Assembly (NCBI RefSeq): GCF_020026305.1
Contig: NZ_CP075691.1
Coordinates: 5,766,001-5,830,000 of the forward strand
DNA: 64,000 bases
Source: Streptomyces sp. 135
GTDB lineage: Bacteria > Actinomycetota > Actinomycetes > Streptomycetales > Streptomycetaceae
Direction: 5' to 3'
The position numbers and the translations under genes were made by a program. Numbering within the stretch: position 1 is the first letter of the stretch; every line of letters starts with the position of its first letter. Shown in pieces: positions 8,952 to 17,113 of the stretch. The notes under the pieces are model-generated. The model worked only from the letters and a program-made list of their open reading frames with translations, made no database searches and was not told the origin of the DNA.

Positions 8952-11546
8952 TCAGAGGGAGAACTTCTCCTGCTCCTCAGACGGCTCGTGCGCAGTGACT
9001 TGCTGGACGAACCAAGACATGACGCCGAGAAGTTCCTCGGGCCGGTTCGCCAGCACCTCAAGAGGGAACGACGGCCGCAGTTCAAGCTTCGCCTCCGCCA
9101 GTTCGATACCCGGGATGGCATTCAGCCGGGACATGAAGTCCTGACGTAGCCCGCTGTCGTCGAAAGGCGGCCTGGAGCGCATGTACTGGAATACGACTTC
9201 AACCGTGCCGAACACGGGATAGAGAGTGAACGGCCAGATGGCAGCGGCACGGGACGAGGACTTCTTGCGCAGCATCAGGAAGCAACTGGTCTCGGTCGCC
9301 TTCCCGTAGTCGAGGTGGCATCCGGGGGCGAGCCCTTCCCACGCCCTGAGGAAGGCCAGGATGGCTTCCGCAGCGTCAGGTCGGTTTGCCCGGAGCAGTT
9401 CGGTGAAGCGCGTGCCGCGCGCGTCGATCGTCATGTTCGTGGCCGCCGCATTCGAGGAGCCACTCGACGTCTCGGTCTCGGGCACCTCCTTGCCCAACAG
9501 CGAAGCGAGATCTTCCGCGGTCAGGCGGTGCGAACTGCGCGCTTTGCCACTGGCGTCGAACGGAACCCCCTCCGCGTGCAGGAGTGAGAGAGGGCTGCCG
9601 CCATGTTCGTCCTTCGACCAGCGGAACGACCCGGAGACCCGGCCTGCGGCGGTCAGGACCCGGTACGCCCCGTGCACCCCGGATTTCGTGGCGAGAAAGT
9701 TGCCGACCGGCACGGGATGGCTGCCGATCAACTCGGCGATGTCCCCGTAGGTGGTCCACGTACCGGCGGGCATGGCGATCAGTGCGGCACGCAGATCGGC
9801 CCACCCCGACCACTCCTCGCTGTCCACGCGCTGCTCCCCTTGGGGGCCGGGCCACAGGGAGATGGCCCGCGCCGCCAGGTTGCCGGCACGTTTCAGGATC
9901 TCCTTGCGGCCCCACCGGCGCGTGGCAGCGATCTCCTGGTTCATGCGGAGCGAACTCGCCTCCAGGATCTGCTGCTTCCGCTCGAAGGGGTGATTGGACA
10001 GCTTGGAGTTCTCGGCCGACAGCGTCAGGTTCCCCAAGGTGTGCACGAGCAGATCGTGCAGGTCTTGAGGCGTCTGGCCGTCGTCCGCGTCCTCGGCGAG
10101 GATGTCGAGCCAGGCCTGAGCCGGCCGCTGCGGGAGCACGTGTTCCACCGTGAGCTTGGCCTTGTCGAAGTCGACGGGCTCCGTCGAGCCGTAGCTCTCC
10201 TCCAACCGCCGCAGAACGTAGGCGCGCTGCTGGGCTTGCCCGTTCCAGTAGAACGGCTTGCTCCGGATCCCCTCGGCGACCTCAGCGTCGGTGGGCCAGC
10301 CGCGGCGCCGGCCCAGGAGGTAACGCTGGACCGCCTCGGCGGGCGACCGGTCGGACTCCATGTCGCCCGGCATCGACATGAAGAGCCGGTTCAGACTCTG
10401 GGTGCTGGCCTGACACAGCATGCGGCGGACGAGGAAGCCCTCCACGTACGAAAGGGCCTCCGCGACCTCGTCGGCCCCAGCACGCCCCGAGTCCACGAGG
10501 TCGAGCAGGTGGAGTGCGATCGGATAGTGAATGCGGCCGCCCCAGTCGGCGAGGTGGCGCAGCTGTCGGCGCAGTTCGTCATGCGGCTCCAGGCCGGGGT
10601 CGAGGATCCGCCGCAGCAGCTCTGCGCGCCGAGCGAGCTCGCCGATCTCTTTCTCCAGCGCCTCTTCGTTCCCCGCCAGCGGCTCCAGCCGCTGCTGCTG
10701 GACACGGTAGATGTCGGTCTGCTTCGTCTTGCTCTCACCGCGGACAACGAGGTCGAGCCAGACGAGGAGCTCCAGGTTCTTCGGCCCGAGCTGCTGCTGC
10801 ATGGGCAGCCACAACTGTGCGTACACGCGCTCGCCCCGGCCGGGGAGCAGCATGAACACGTAGTTCCGGAGCAGATCACTCTGGCTCAGACCGACGCCGG
10901 TGTTGTTGATCGACTCGAAGATCCGGTAGACGTTGTCGCCGCGCTCGGCGGTGATCTCCACGATGGAGAGCAGGTCCCGCAGGACGATCTCCACCGAGGC
11001 CGTCCACCCCTCGCCGTACTGGTCCTGCCCGCTCGCCAGCACGCCCCGGAAGAAGCGATAAGAGGCCCCGATGTTGTCGGCGCCGCCCGAACGGGGGCTG
11101 TTGGAGATGCAGGCCCCGAAGGAGGCCCGGTCGGCTTGCGTAGGAAGCAGCCGGAAGTGCTCGTCCCCCTCCAGGAACTCATTGACGAGGTACTGGCGAT
11201 GGATGCGGTCGGCGATCCGGACGGACCCCTCGGCTGCCGAATCCCTGATGTGGTCGCGCAAGGCAGCAAAGGCCAACATGAGGGTGGTGAGCCGCTGTTG
11301 CCCGTCCACGACGAGCCAACGCTGTACTCCTCCGGCCTGCAACTGCCCTGGGGCAAGCACGACCGAGCCGAGGAAGTGGGAAGCGGGACTGCCTCCTTCG
11401 AGCTGCTGCTCGGTCAGGTCGATCAGGTCGTCCCACAGCCGTTCCAACTGCTTCCGTGTCCAGCTGTAAGTCCGCTGGTAGAGAGGAACCTGGAACTGCT
11501 TCTCCCCTTGAACGAGCTTTAAAAAGGTGATCTCTTGCGCGCGCAA
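8952..11546 (-). CDS. GmrSD-like DUF262/DUF1524 nuclease fused to an alkyltransferase-like domain
   Basis: The 864-residue protein starts at TTG 11546, eight bases from GGAGGGGG; this places the conserved RAQEITFLKLVQGEKQFQV at residue 2. The N-terminal DUF262 part has QRTYSW (24-29) and DGQQRLTT (81-88), the nucleotide-binding/hydrolysis signature of GmrS. A DUF1524 HNH part has EHVLPQ (468-473) and a later LGNLTL...N...F..K motif, as in GmrD nucleases that attack modified DNA. Residues about 580-660 resemble the DNA-binding domain of O6-methylguanine methyltransferase (TWTTYGDIAEL, AYRVL), but the PCHR cysteine is Ala. About 170 C-terminal residues are unassigned. Leu9 is a TTA codon, so translation may need bldA tRNA. 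The lone gene beside a tRNA suggests transferred phage defence; the activity is inferred from family. Confidence 0.9.
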   Translation of the reverse strand: MRAQEITFLKLVQGEKQFQVPLYQRTYSWTRKQLERLWDDLIDLTEQQLEGGSPASHFLGSVVLAPGQLQAGGVQRWLVVDGQQRLTTLMLAFAALRDHIRDSAAEGSVRIADRIHRQYLVNEFLEGDEHFRLLPTQADRASFGACISNSPRSGGADNIGASYRFFRGVLASGQDQYGEGWTASVEIVLRDLLSIVEITAERGDNVYRIFESINNTGVGLSQSDLLRNYVFMLLPGRGERVYAQLWLPMQQQLGPKNLELLVWLDLVVRGESKTKQTDIYRVQQQRLEPLAGNEEALEKEIGELARRAELLRRILDPGLEPHDELRRQLRHLADWGGRIHYPIALHLLDLVDSGRAGADEVAEALSYVEGFLVRRMLCQASTQSLNRLFMSMPGDMESDRSPAEAVQRYLLGRRRGWPTDAEVAEGIRSKPFYWNGQAQQRAYVLRRLEESYGSTEPVDFDKAKLTVEHVLPQRPAQAWLDILAEDADDGQTPQDLHDLLVHTLGNLTLSAENSKLSNHPFERKQQILEASSLRMNQEIAATRRWGRKEILKRAGNLAARAISLWPGPQGEQRVDSEEWSGWADLRAALIAMPAGTWTTYGDIAELIGSHPVPVGNFLATKSGVHGAYRVLTAAGRVSGSFRWSKDEHGGSPLSLLHAEGVPFDASGKARSSHRLTAEDLASLLGKEVPETETSSGSSNAAATNMTIDARGTRFTELLRANRPDAAEAILAFLRAWEGLAPGCHLDYGKATETSCFLMLRKKSSSRAAAIWPFTLYPVFGTVEVVFQYMRSRPPFDDSGLRQDFMSRLNAIPGIELAEAKLELRPSFPLEVLANRPEELLGVMSWFVQQVTAHEPSEEQEKFSL

Positions 11547-11954
11547 GGAGCGGCCCCCTCCGATGTGGATGTCTTGCTCGTCGGCCTCGCGACCTGTGAC
11601 GTCTCCCCATGGGAATCGTAGTCCGCCTACGGGGTGCGCCCACCGGATCAGCTCCAGCGGTGCCGCTAGGGCACCGTCTCGCCTGTCCCGCACAGCTGGT
11701 GCCGGATCTCTGGCTTTGGTTGACGACCCTGAGAGAAGAGAACGCTCGACAAGCCGAGCGAGAGAGCGCCCCGGAGCGGCGTGCTCATCCGGAGGAATGG
11801 CCGAACGCCGACTGACGCAGCCCGCGAACCCGCGAAGCGCCTGCCTCATAGAGGCGGGCGTGATCTTCGACGAGAACGCCCAGGGCCGCACACGCGAAGA
11901 CCCCGTCCTCAGCGAAGCCGCTGATGGCGGGGTCTTTGGGCACCTACTACGAGG
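11547..11954. other. Gene-free stretch between the DUF262 gene and tRNA-Arg
   Basis: I see no convincing gene in these 408 bases. They hold the DUF262 ribosome-binding site (11555-11562), a small hairpin at 11839-11859 and a strong hairpin at 11897-11936 that probably ends the tRNA transcript. I saw no repeat of the tRNA 3' end that would mark an attR site. Confidence 0.5.
11897..11936 (-). terminator. Hairpin downstream of tRNA-Arg
   Basis: Two arms beginning AAGACCCCG and ending CGGGGTCTT pair almost fully, with a short CGGCTTCG-type loop. On the minus strand the hairpin starts about 20 bases after the tRNA 3' end, as expected for its terminator. Confidence 0.6.
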
Positions 11955-12026
11955 TGCCCCCGGCAGGATTCGAACCTGCGCACACGGCTCCGGAGGCCGT
12001 TGCTCTATCCCCTGAGCTACGGGGGC
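11955..12026 (-). tRNA. tRNA-Arg (anticodon CCG)
   Basis: The minus strand folds as a 72-nt cloverleaf. Acceptor GCCCCCG pairs with CGGGGGC, the D-arm is GCTC...GAGC, and the anticodon stem ACGGC/GCCGT encloses loop CTCCGGA, giving anticodon CCG (reads CGG). The T-arm is GCAGG-TTCGAAT-CCTGC. The discriminator is A and the following bases are CCT, so the CCA tail is not encoded. Genes to the left are accessory and genes to the right are core, in keeping with tRNA 3' ends being common integration sites in Streptomyces. Confidence 0.97.
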
Positions 12027-12057
12027 GTATCGTCGCGGTTGCGCGGCGACGGGTAGA

Positions 12058-12063
12058 ACCCTA
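12058..12063 (-). promoter_or_regulatory. Candidate -10 of tRNA-Arg
   Basis: TAGGGT on the minus strand lies about 30 bases before the tRNA 5' end and within a small GGTAG/CTACC inverted repeat. No clear -35 hexamer is visible. Confidence 0.35.
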
Positions 12064-12217
12064 CCAGCTCTCCGGGGCTCTCCATGAACAGGTATTTCGG
12101 GGTCCCGGGCGGCCGCGGCGGGGCCGGCCCGGACCTCGTGGATCCCGGGCCCGCGGCCCCCGCGCCTCGCACGGGGCGGAAGTGGGGAAAACCGGGACGC
12201 GGCGGTGGGCGTGGACC

Positions 12218-12223
12218 TACTCT
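12218..12223 (+). promoter_or_regulatory. Candidate -10 for a leaderless response regulator mRNA
   Basis: TACTCT ends six bases before the GTG at 12230, and there is no ribosome-binding site between them. That spacing places the transcription start at the start codon. Confidence 0.45.
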
Positions 12224-12229
12224 CGAGTT

Positions 12230-12706
12230 GTGTCAGGCGCGCCCGGCCGTGTGCTTGTTGTGGACGACAACAAGGTCATTCGGCAACTGATCAGGGTCAA
12301 CCTCGAGCTGGAGGGCTTCGAGGTCGTGACCGCGGCTGATGGTGCCGAGTGTCTGGACGTCGTGCACCAGGTCCAGCCCGACGTGGTCACCCTCGACGTC
12401 GTGATGCCCCGGCTCGACGGTCTGCGGACCGCCGCCCGGCTGCGTGCCGACGCTCGGACCCGGCATCTGCCCGTCGTCATCGTCAGCGCGTGTACGCAGT
12501 ACGAGGTCGAGAGCGGCCTCGAAGTCGGCGTCGACGCGTTTCTCGCCAAGCCTTTCGAGCCCGGCGAACTGGTCGGGACCGTGCGGCAGTTGATGGAGCG
12601 CGTGGGGCGGCGCGGGTCGTTGGGCGACGACGGTTGCCGTGGTGGGGACGGCGACGGTACGGGTCTCGTCGGCGAAGCGGAGCGGGCCACGCAGCCCGGT
12701 GCCTGA
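12230..12706 (+). CDS. Single-domain response regulator (CheY-like receiver)
   Basis: This 158-residue protein is a receiver domain with acidic pair Asp12-Asp13, phosphoacceptor Asp56 (in VTLDVVMP), a switch Ser in IVSAC and a conserved Lys in LAKPFEP. After about residue 125 only a Gly/Asp-rich tail follows, with no DNA-binding domain, so it probably signals through protein contacts. No histidine kinase is adjacent. GTG 12230 is chosen because the receiver begins at once (GRVLVVDD) and a -10 lies just upstream; longer in-frame extensions run back through the tRNA and are not credible. In Streptomyces a regulator of this kind precedes the argS-like/lysA block. Confidence 0.88.
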   Translation: MSGAPGRVLVVDDNKVIRQLIRVNLELEGFEVVTAADGAECLDVVHQVQPDVVTLDVVMPRLDGLRTAARLRADARTRHLPVVIVSACTQYEVESGLEVGVDAFLAKPFEPGELVGTVRQLMERVGRRGSLGDDGCRGGDGDGTGLVGEAERATQPGA

Positions 12707-13083
12707 GACCCACCCCGGGCAGGCCTGGACCGTCGGGCCGTCCGGCCCGTATGGGGGGCTGACCGTTCGGGTTCGGGCCGGATGATGATGCCCTGGCCCT
12801 GTCGAGCGGGGCGGGGGTCCGGCGAGCGGTGGCTGGGGCGTGGCTAGCGGGGAGGACAGGGCAGTGGCGCCCCGTGATCATCCGACGCGCACCACCACCA
12901 CCGCCTTGCGGCACGCCATGTGCTTGGCCCGATCACCCCGCCACCCGAAGCCAGCCCTGCACACCGCCAGCCAAGCCCCCGCCCCCTCACACACACCCAG
13001 GCGAAGCCCACCCCCGTCCACATCCCAAGACCACCGGGAAACCAAGTCGCCGACCCACCCCCCTCCTCCCCTACGCTTGACCC
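12707..13083. other. Gene-free stretch upstream of nrtL
   Basis: These 377 bases have no supported gene. The second half is strikingly C-rich and poor in G and T on the plus strand. TACGCT at 13072-13077 lies six bases before the nrtL GTG and is a plausible -10 for a leaderless transcript; there is no ribosome-binding site. Confidence 0.45.
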
Positions 13084-14192
13084 GTGACCCCCGCCGAACT
13101 CTCCCGCACCGTGCTGCGTGCCACGCGTCATGCCGTTGACGCGGGCGAGCTCAGCGTGGCCGTGCCGGAGAAGGTGGGAGTGGAGCGGCCCCGGCCAGGA
13201 GGCCGCGGGGACTACGCCACCAACGTCGCCCTCCAGATCGCCCGCGCCGCCGGCCGCACGCCCAGGCAGGTCGCCGAAGCCGTGGCCCCGCGGCTCGCCG
13301 CCGAAGCCGGGATCGCGGGGGTCGACATCACCGGGCCCGGGTTCCTCAACATCACCCTCGCCCAGTCGCCCGCCGAAGCCCTCGTGCGCGACGTCCTCGC
13401 GCGCGGCCGCTGCTACGGGCACGTCCACCCCGACACCGGGCAGCTCGCCCAGATCCACGCCCCCCACGAAGTCCGCGCCGTCGTCGTCGCCGACGCCGCC
13501 CGCCGCGTCCTGCGCTCCCAGGGCGCCCTCGTCCGGGTCACCTGCGACGCCGCCCCCGACCCGCGGTGGGTGGACATCCTCGGGGTGCGCGTCGACGCGT
13601 ACGGCATCCCGCCGCAGCCGCTCCCCACCCTCCGGCCCGTGCCCGCCCCGCCGACCCCCTCCCCCTCGGCCGCGACGCCGCCCGCTGGGCCCTGCTGCAC
13701 CCCGCCGCCCACGACCACCCCCGCCTCACCCCGGCCGCCCCGTTCCCCCAGCGGTGACGCCGGGCGCCGCCACCCCCGCCCCACCCCGGCCACGACGACG
13801 TCGCCGAACACCTCACCCAGCGCGAGAGCAACCCCCTCTTCCGCGTGCGGTACGCCCACGCCCGCTGCCGCGCCCTCACCCGCAACGCCGCCGCCCTCGG
13901 CTTCGACGCCCACCCCGGGGACGTACAGCACGCGCAAGACCTCCTCGCCGCCCTCGCCGACCACCCCCCCGTCCTCGCCGCCGCCGCCCACCACCGCGCC
14001 CCGGACCGCCTCGCCCGGCATCTCGTCGTCACCGCCGACGCGCTGCTTGCGTACCAGCACGCCGTTCTACCCCGCGGTGACGAGAAACCCTCGGCCACCC
14101 ACCGCGCCCGGCTCGCGCTCGCCGAAGCCGCCGGGGCGGTGCTCGCCGGTGGCCTGTCCCTGCTCGGCATCAGCGCACCTGAACACCTGTGA
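13084..14192 (+). pseudogene. nrtL: ArgS-related anticodon-binding protein NrtL, broken reading frame
   Basis: The family combines an arginyl-tRNA synthetase N-terminal additional domain with a DALR anticodon-binding domain and lacks the catalytic core; it sits before lysA in Streptomyces. The first part (13084 to about 13650) reads well in one frame (RPGGRGDYATNVALQIA, ITGPGFLNI). Then ADPLPLGRDAARWALLHPAAHD continues in another frame from about 13645. A TGA at 13755-13757 interrupts that second frame, and the DALR part (QRESNPLFRVRYAHARCRALTRN) resumes in the same frame to TGA 14190-14192. So there is at least one frameshift plus an in-frame stop in C-rich DNA. It is either a true pseudogene or a sequencing error. 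The shift also creates an artificial fusion with lysA. Confidence 0.75.
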
Positions 14193-14274
14193 CATCTGTG
14201 ACACCCATGACATCCGTGACCCCCGCGACGCCAGCGCCCCCCGCGACGCCAGCGCCACCCGCGACGCCCGCGAG
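14188..14274 (+). repeat. Short tandem repeats between nrtL and lysA
   Basis: Three 18-bp units (14221-14238, 14239-14256, 14257-14274) share the core CCCGCGACGCC; the first two are identical. Just before them, TGACATCYGTGAC occurs twice (14190-14222). The tract lies between the nrtL stop and the lysA start. Confidence 0.75.
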
Positions 14275-14319
14275 CCACGAGTCCCGCGTGTCACCCGTGA
14301 GAGACGAGACATACGAGCC

Positions 14320-15711
14320 ATGAGCCGCTCCGCACACCCCGCAGGACCCCGCCACGCCGACGTGCTGCCCGAGGGCCACTACAGCGCGCCGCCGACCGAT
14401 CTCAACGCCCTGGACGCCAAGGTCTGGTCCCGCACCGCCACCCGTACCCCCGAGGGCGTCCTCAGCATGGGCGGCATCGAAGTGACGCGCCTGGCCGAGG
14501 AGTTCGGCACCCCCGCGTACTTCGTCGACGAGGCCGACTTCCGTGCCCGCTGCCGCGCCTGGCGCGACGCCTTCGGCACCGACGCCGACGTCTTCTACGC
14601 CGGCAAGGCCTTCCTCTCGCGGGCCGTCGTGCGGTGGCTGCACGAGGAAGGGCTGAACCTCGACGTGTGCAGCGGCGGTGAGCTCGCCACCGCCCTCGGC
14701 GCCGGCATGCCCGCCGAGCGCATCGCCTTCCACGGCAACAACAAGAGCGAGGAGGAGATCGAGCGGGCCGTCGCGGCCGGCGTCGGCCGCATCGTGCTCG
14801 ACTCCTTCCAGGAGATCGTGCGCGTCTCGCACATCGCCGAGCGGCTCGGCCGGCGCCAGCCCGTGCAGATCCGCGTGACGGTGGGCGTCGAAGCGCACAC
14901 CCACGAGTTCATCGCCACCGCGCACGAGGACCAGAAGTTCGGGATCGCGCTGGCAGGGGGGCAGGCCGCGGAGGCCGTGCGGCGCGCCCTCAAGCTCGAC
15001 GGGATCGAGCTGATCGGGATCCACTCCCACATCGGGTCGCAGATCTTCGACATGGCCGGCTTCGAGGTCTCCGCGCGGCGCGTCGTGCAGCTGCTCGCCG
15101 AGGTGCGCGACGAGCACGGCGTCGAGCTCCCCGAGATCGACCTCGGCGGCGGCCTCGGCATCGCCTACACCTCGGACGACGACCCGCGTGAGCCGCACGA
15201 GATCGCCAAGGCGCTGAACGAGATCGTGACGCGCGAGTGCGCCGCCGCGAACCTCCGCACGCCCCGCATCTCCGTCGAGCCCGGCCGCGCCATCGTCGGC
15301 CCGACCGCCTTCACGCTCTACGAGGTCGGCACCATCAAGCCCCTCGAAGGACTGCGTACGTACGTCTCCGTGGACGGCGGTATGTCCGACAACATCCGTA
15401 CCGCGCTCTACGACGCCGAGTACACCGTCGCCCTGGTCTCCCGCCGCTCCGACGCCGAGCCCATGCTGGTGCGCGTGGTCGGCAAGCACTGTGAGAGTGG
15501 CGACATCGTCGTACGCGATGCCTTCCTGCCGGCCGATCTCGCGCCCGGTGACCTGATCGCCGTGCCCGCGACCGGCGCGTACTGCCGCTCGATGGCGAGC
15601 AACTACAACCACGCTCTTCGCCCGCCCGTCGTCGCCGTCGACGACGGTGCGGCGCGGGTGATCGTCCGGCGTGAGACGGAGGAAGACCTCCTGCGCCTGG
15701 ATGTCGGATGA
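14320..15711 (+). CDS. lysA: Diaminopimelate decarboxylase
   Basis: LysA decarboxylates meso-diaminopimelate to lysine, the last step of lysine synthesis, using PLP. The 463-residue protein is a fold-type III decarboxylase. Lys96 in FYAGKAF is the Schiff-base residue, HSHIGSQI and EPGRAIVG form the barrel's cofactor and substrate loops, and CESGD near residue 390 supplies the active-site Cys from the partner subunit. The ATG at 14320 matches the family N-terminus. The ribosome-binding site is weak (GAGACGAG about ten bases upstream). It opens the lysine/threonine block with hom, thrC and thrB. Confidence 0.96.
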   Translation: MSRSAHPAGPRHADVLPEGHYSAPPTDLNALDAKVWSRTATRTPEGVLSMGGIEVTRLAEEFGTPAYFVDEADFRARCRAWRDAFGTDADVFYAGKAFLSRAVVRWLHEEGLNLDVCSGGELATALGAGMPAERIAFHGNNKSEEEIERAVAAGVGRIVLDSFQEIVRVSHIAERLGRRQPVQIRVTVGVEAHTHEFIATAHEDQKFGIALAGGQAAEAVRRALKLDGIELIGIHSHIGSQIFDMAGFEVSARRVVQLLAEVRDEHGVELPEIDLGGGLGIAYTSDDDPREPHEIAKALNEIVTRECAAANLRTPRISVEPGRAIVGPTAFTLYEVGTIKPLEGLRTYVSVDGGMSDNIRTALYDAEYTVALVSRRSDAEPMLVRVVGKHCESGDIVVRDAFLPADLAPGDLIAVPATGAYCRSMASNYNHALRPPVVAVDDGAARVIVRRETEEDLLRLDVG

Positions 15712-15730
15712 TGAAAAATATGGAATAGAT

Positions 15731-15779
15731 GTCTCACCATTCGGACAATGGACGGAAAGTCCGTTCCGGTGGGTGAGAC
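15731..15779 (+). terminator. Hairpin between lysA and hom
   Basis: GTCTCACC (15731-15738) pairs with GGTGAGAC (15772-15779), and a shorter GGAC/GTCC stem lies inside. It may end lysA transcription or act in the hom leader. No T-run follows. Confidence 0.4.
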
Positions 15780-15814
15780 TGGTCCCACTGTAGATGTATG
15801 AGAAGTGAGGTCGG

Positions 15815-17107
15815 ATGATGCGTACGCGTCCGCTGAAGGTGGCGCTGCTGGGCTGTGGGGTTGTCGGCTCAGAGGTGGCGCGCATCATGACGACGCACGC
15901 CGACGACCTCACAGCGAGGATCGGCGCCCCGGTGGAGCTCGCCGGGGTCGCCGTCCGCCGCCCCTCCAAGGTGCGCGAGGGGATCGACCCGGAGCTCATC
16001 ACCACCGACGCGACCGCGCTGGTCAAACGCGGTGACATTGACGTCATCGTCGAGGTCATCGGCGGCATCGAGCCCGCTCGGACCCTCATCACCACCGCCT
16101 TCGAGCACGGCGCCTCCGTCGTCTCCGCGAACAAGGCGCTCATCGCGCAGGACGGCGCCGCGCTGCACGAGGCCGCCGTCGAGCACGGGCGTGACCTGTA
16201 CTACGAGGCCGCCGTCGCCGGTGCCATTCCGCTGATCAGGCCGCTGCGCGAGTCGCTCGCCGGTGACAAGGTCAACCGCGTTCTCGGCATCGTGAACGGG
16301 ACGACGAACTTCATCCTCGATGCCATGGACACCACCGGTGCCGGGTATCAGGAAGCGCTCGACGAGGCCACCGCGCTCGGGTACGCCGAGGCCGACCCCA
16401 CCGCCGACGTCGAGGGCTTCGACGCCGCCGCCAAGGCCGCGATCCTCGCCGGCATCGCGTTCCACACGCGCGTACGCCTCGACGACGTCTACCGCGAGGG
16501 CATGACCGAGGTGACCGCCGCCGACTTCGCGTCCGCGAAGCGCATGGGCTGCACCATCAAGCTCCTCGCCATCTGCGAGCGGGCCGCCGACGGCGGCTCC
16601 GTGACCGCGCGCGTGCATCCCGCGATGATTCCGCTCAGCCACCCGCTGGCGTCGGTCCGCGAGGCGTACAACGCCGTCTTCGTCGAGGCGGAGGCCGCGG
16701 GACAGCTGATGTTCTACGGGCCCGGCGCCGGTGGCTCGCCCACCGCCTCCGCTGTCCTCGGCGACCTCGTGGCCGTCTGCCGCAACAAGCTCGCCGAGAC
16801 CACCGGACCCGGCGACTCCGCGTACACGCAGCTGCCCGTGGGCTCCATGGGCGAGGTCGTCACGCGCTACCACATCAGCCTCGACGTGGCCGACAAGCCG
16901 GGCGTCCTCGCCCAGGTCGCGACGGTCTTCGCCGAGCACGGCGTATCGATCGATACGGTCCGTCAGACGGGCAAGGACGGCGAGGCCTCCCTCGTCGTCG
17001 TCACCCATCGCGCGCCCGACGCCGCCCTCACCGGCACCGTCGACGCGCTGCGCAGACTCGACACCGTGCGTGGTGTCGCCAGCATCATGCGGGTTGAAGG
17101 GGAGTAG
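15815..17107 (+). CDS. hom: Homoserine dehydrogenase
   Basis: This enzyme reduces aspartate semialdehyde to homoserine with NAD(P)H, the branch point to threonine and methionine. The 430-residue protein has a Rossmann start (LLGCGVVGSEVA), the catalytic-region motif VANKAL, the family signature AxxDPxxDxxGxDA as EADPTADVEGFDAAAK, and a C-terminal ACT domain (about 348-428, YHISLDVADKPGVLAQV) that normally gives threonine feedback control. Two ATGs lie in tandem (15815 and 15818) after GTGAGG; the second has better spacing. thrC starts seven bases after the stop. Confidence 0.96.
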   Translation: MMRTRPLKVALLGCGVVGSEVARIMTTHADDLTARIGAPVELAGVAVRRPSKVREGIDPELITTDATALVKRGDIDVIVEVIGGIEPARTLITTAFEHGASVVSANKALIAQDGAALHEAAVEHGRDLYYEAAVAGAIPLIRPLRESLAGDKVNRVLGIVNGTTNFILDAMDTTGAGYQEALDEATALGYAEADPTADVEGFDAAAKAAILAGIAFHTRVRLDDVYREGMTEVTAADFASAKRMGCTIKLLAICERAADGGSVTARVHPAMIPLSHPLASVREAYNAVFVEAEAAGQLMFYGPGAGGSPTASAVLGDLVAVCRNKLAETTGPGDSAYTQLPVGSMGEVVTRYHISLDVADKPGVLAQVATVFAEHGVSIDTVRQTGKDGEASLVVVTHRAPDAALTGTVDALRRLDTVRGVASIMRVEGE

Positions 17108-17113
17108 GCAGTA

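Noticed and set aside
9603..11522. A 639-residue plus-strand frame opposite the DUF262 gene
   Set aside because: It mirrors a gene with clear motifs on the minus strand and shows no recognisable domain.
11924..12229. N-terminal extension of the response regulator
   Set aside because: It would be translated through the antisense of tRNA-Arg and has no receiver features; a -10 lies just before GTG 12230.
13084..15711. An 875-residue fused NrtL-LysA protein
   Set aside because: The middle is Pro/Thr/Ser-rich out-of-frame sequence, while the true NrtL continuation lies in another frame; LysA has its own family start at 14320.
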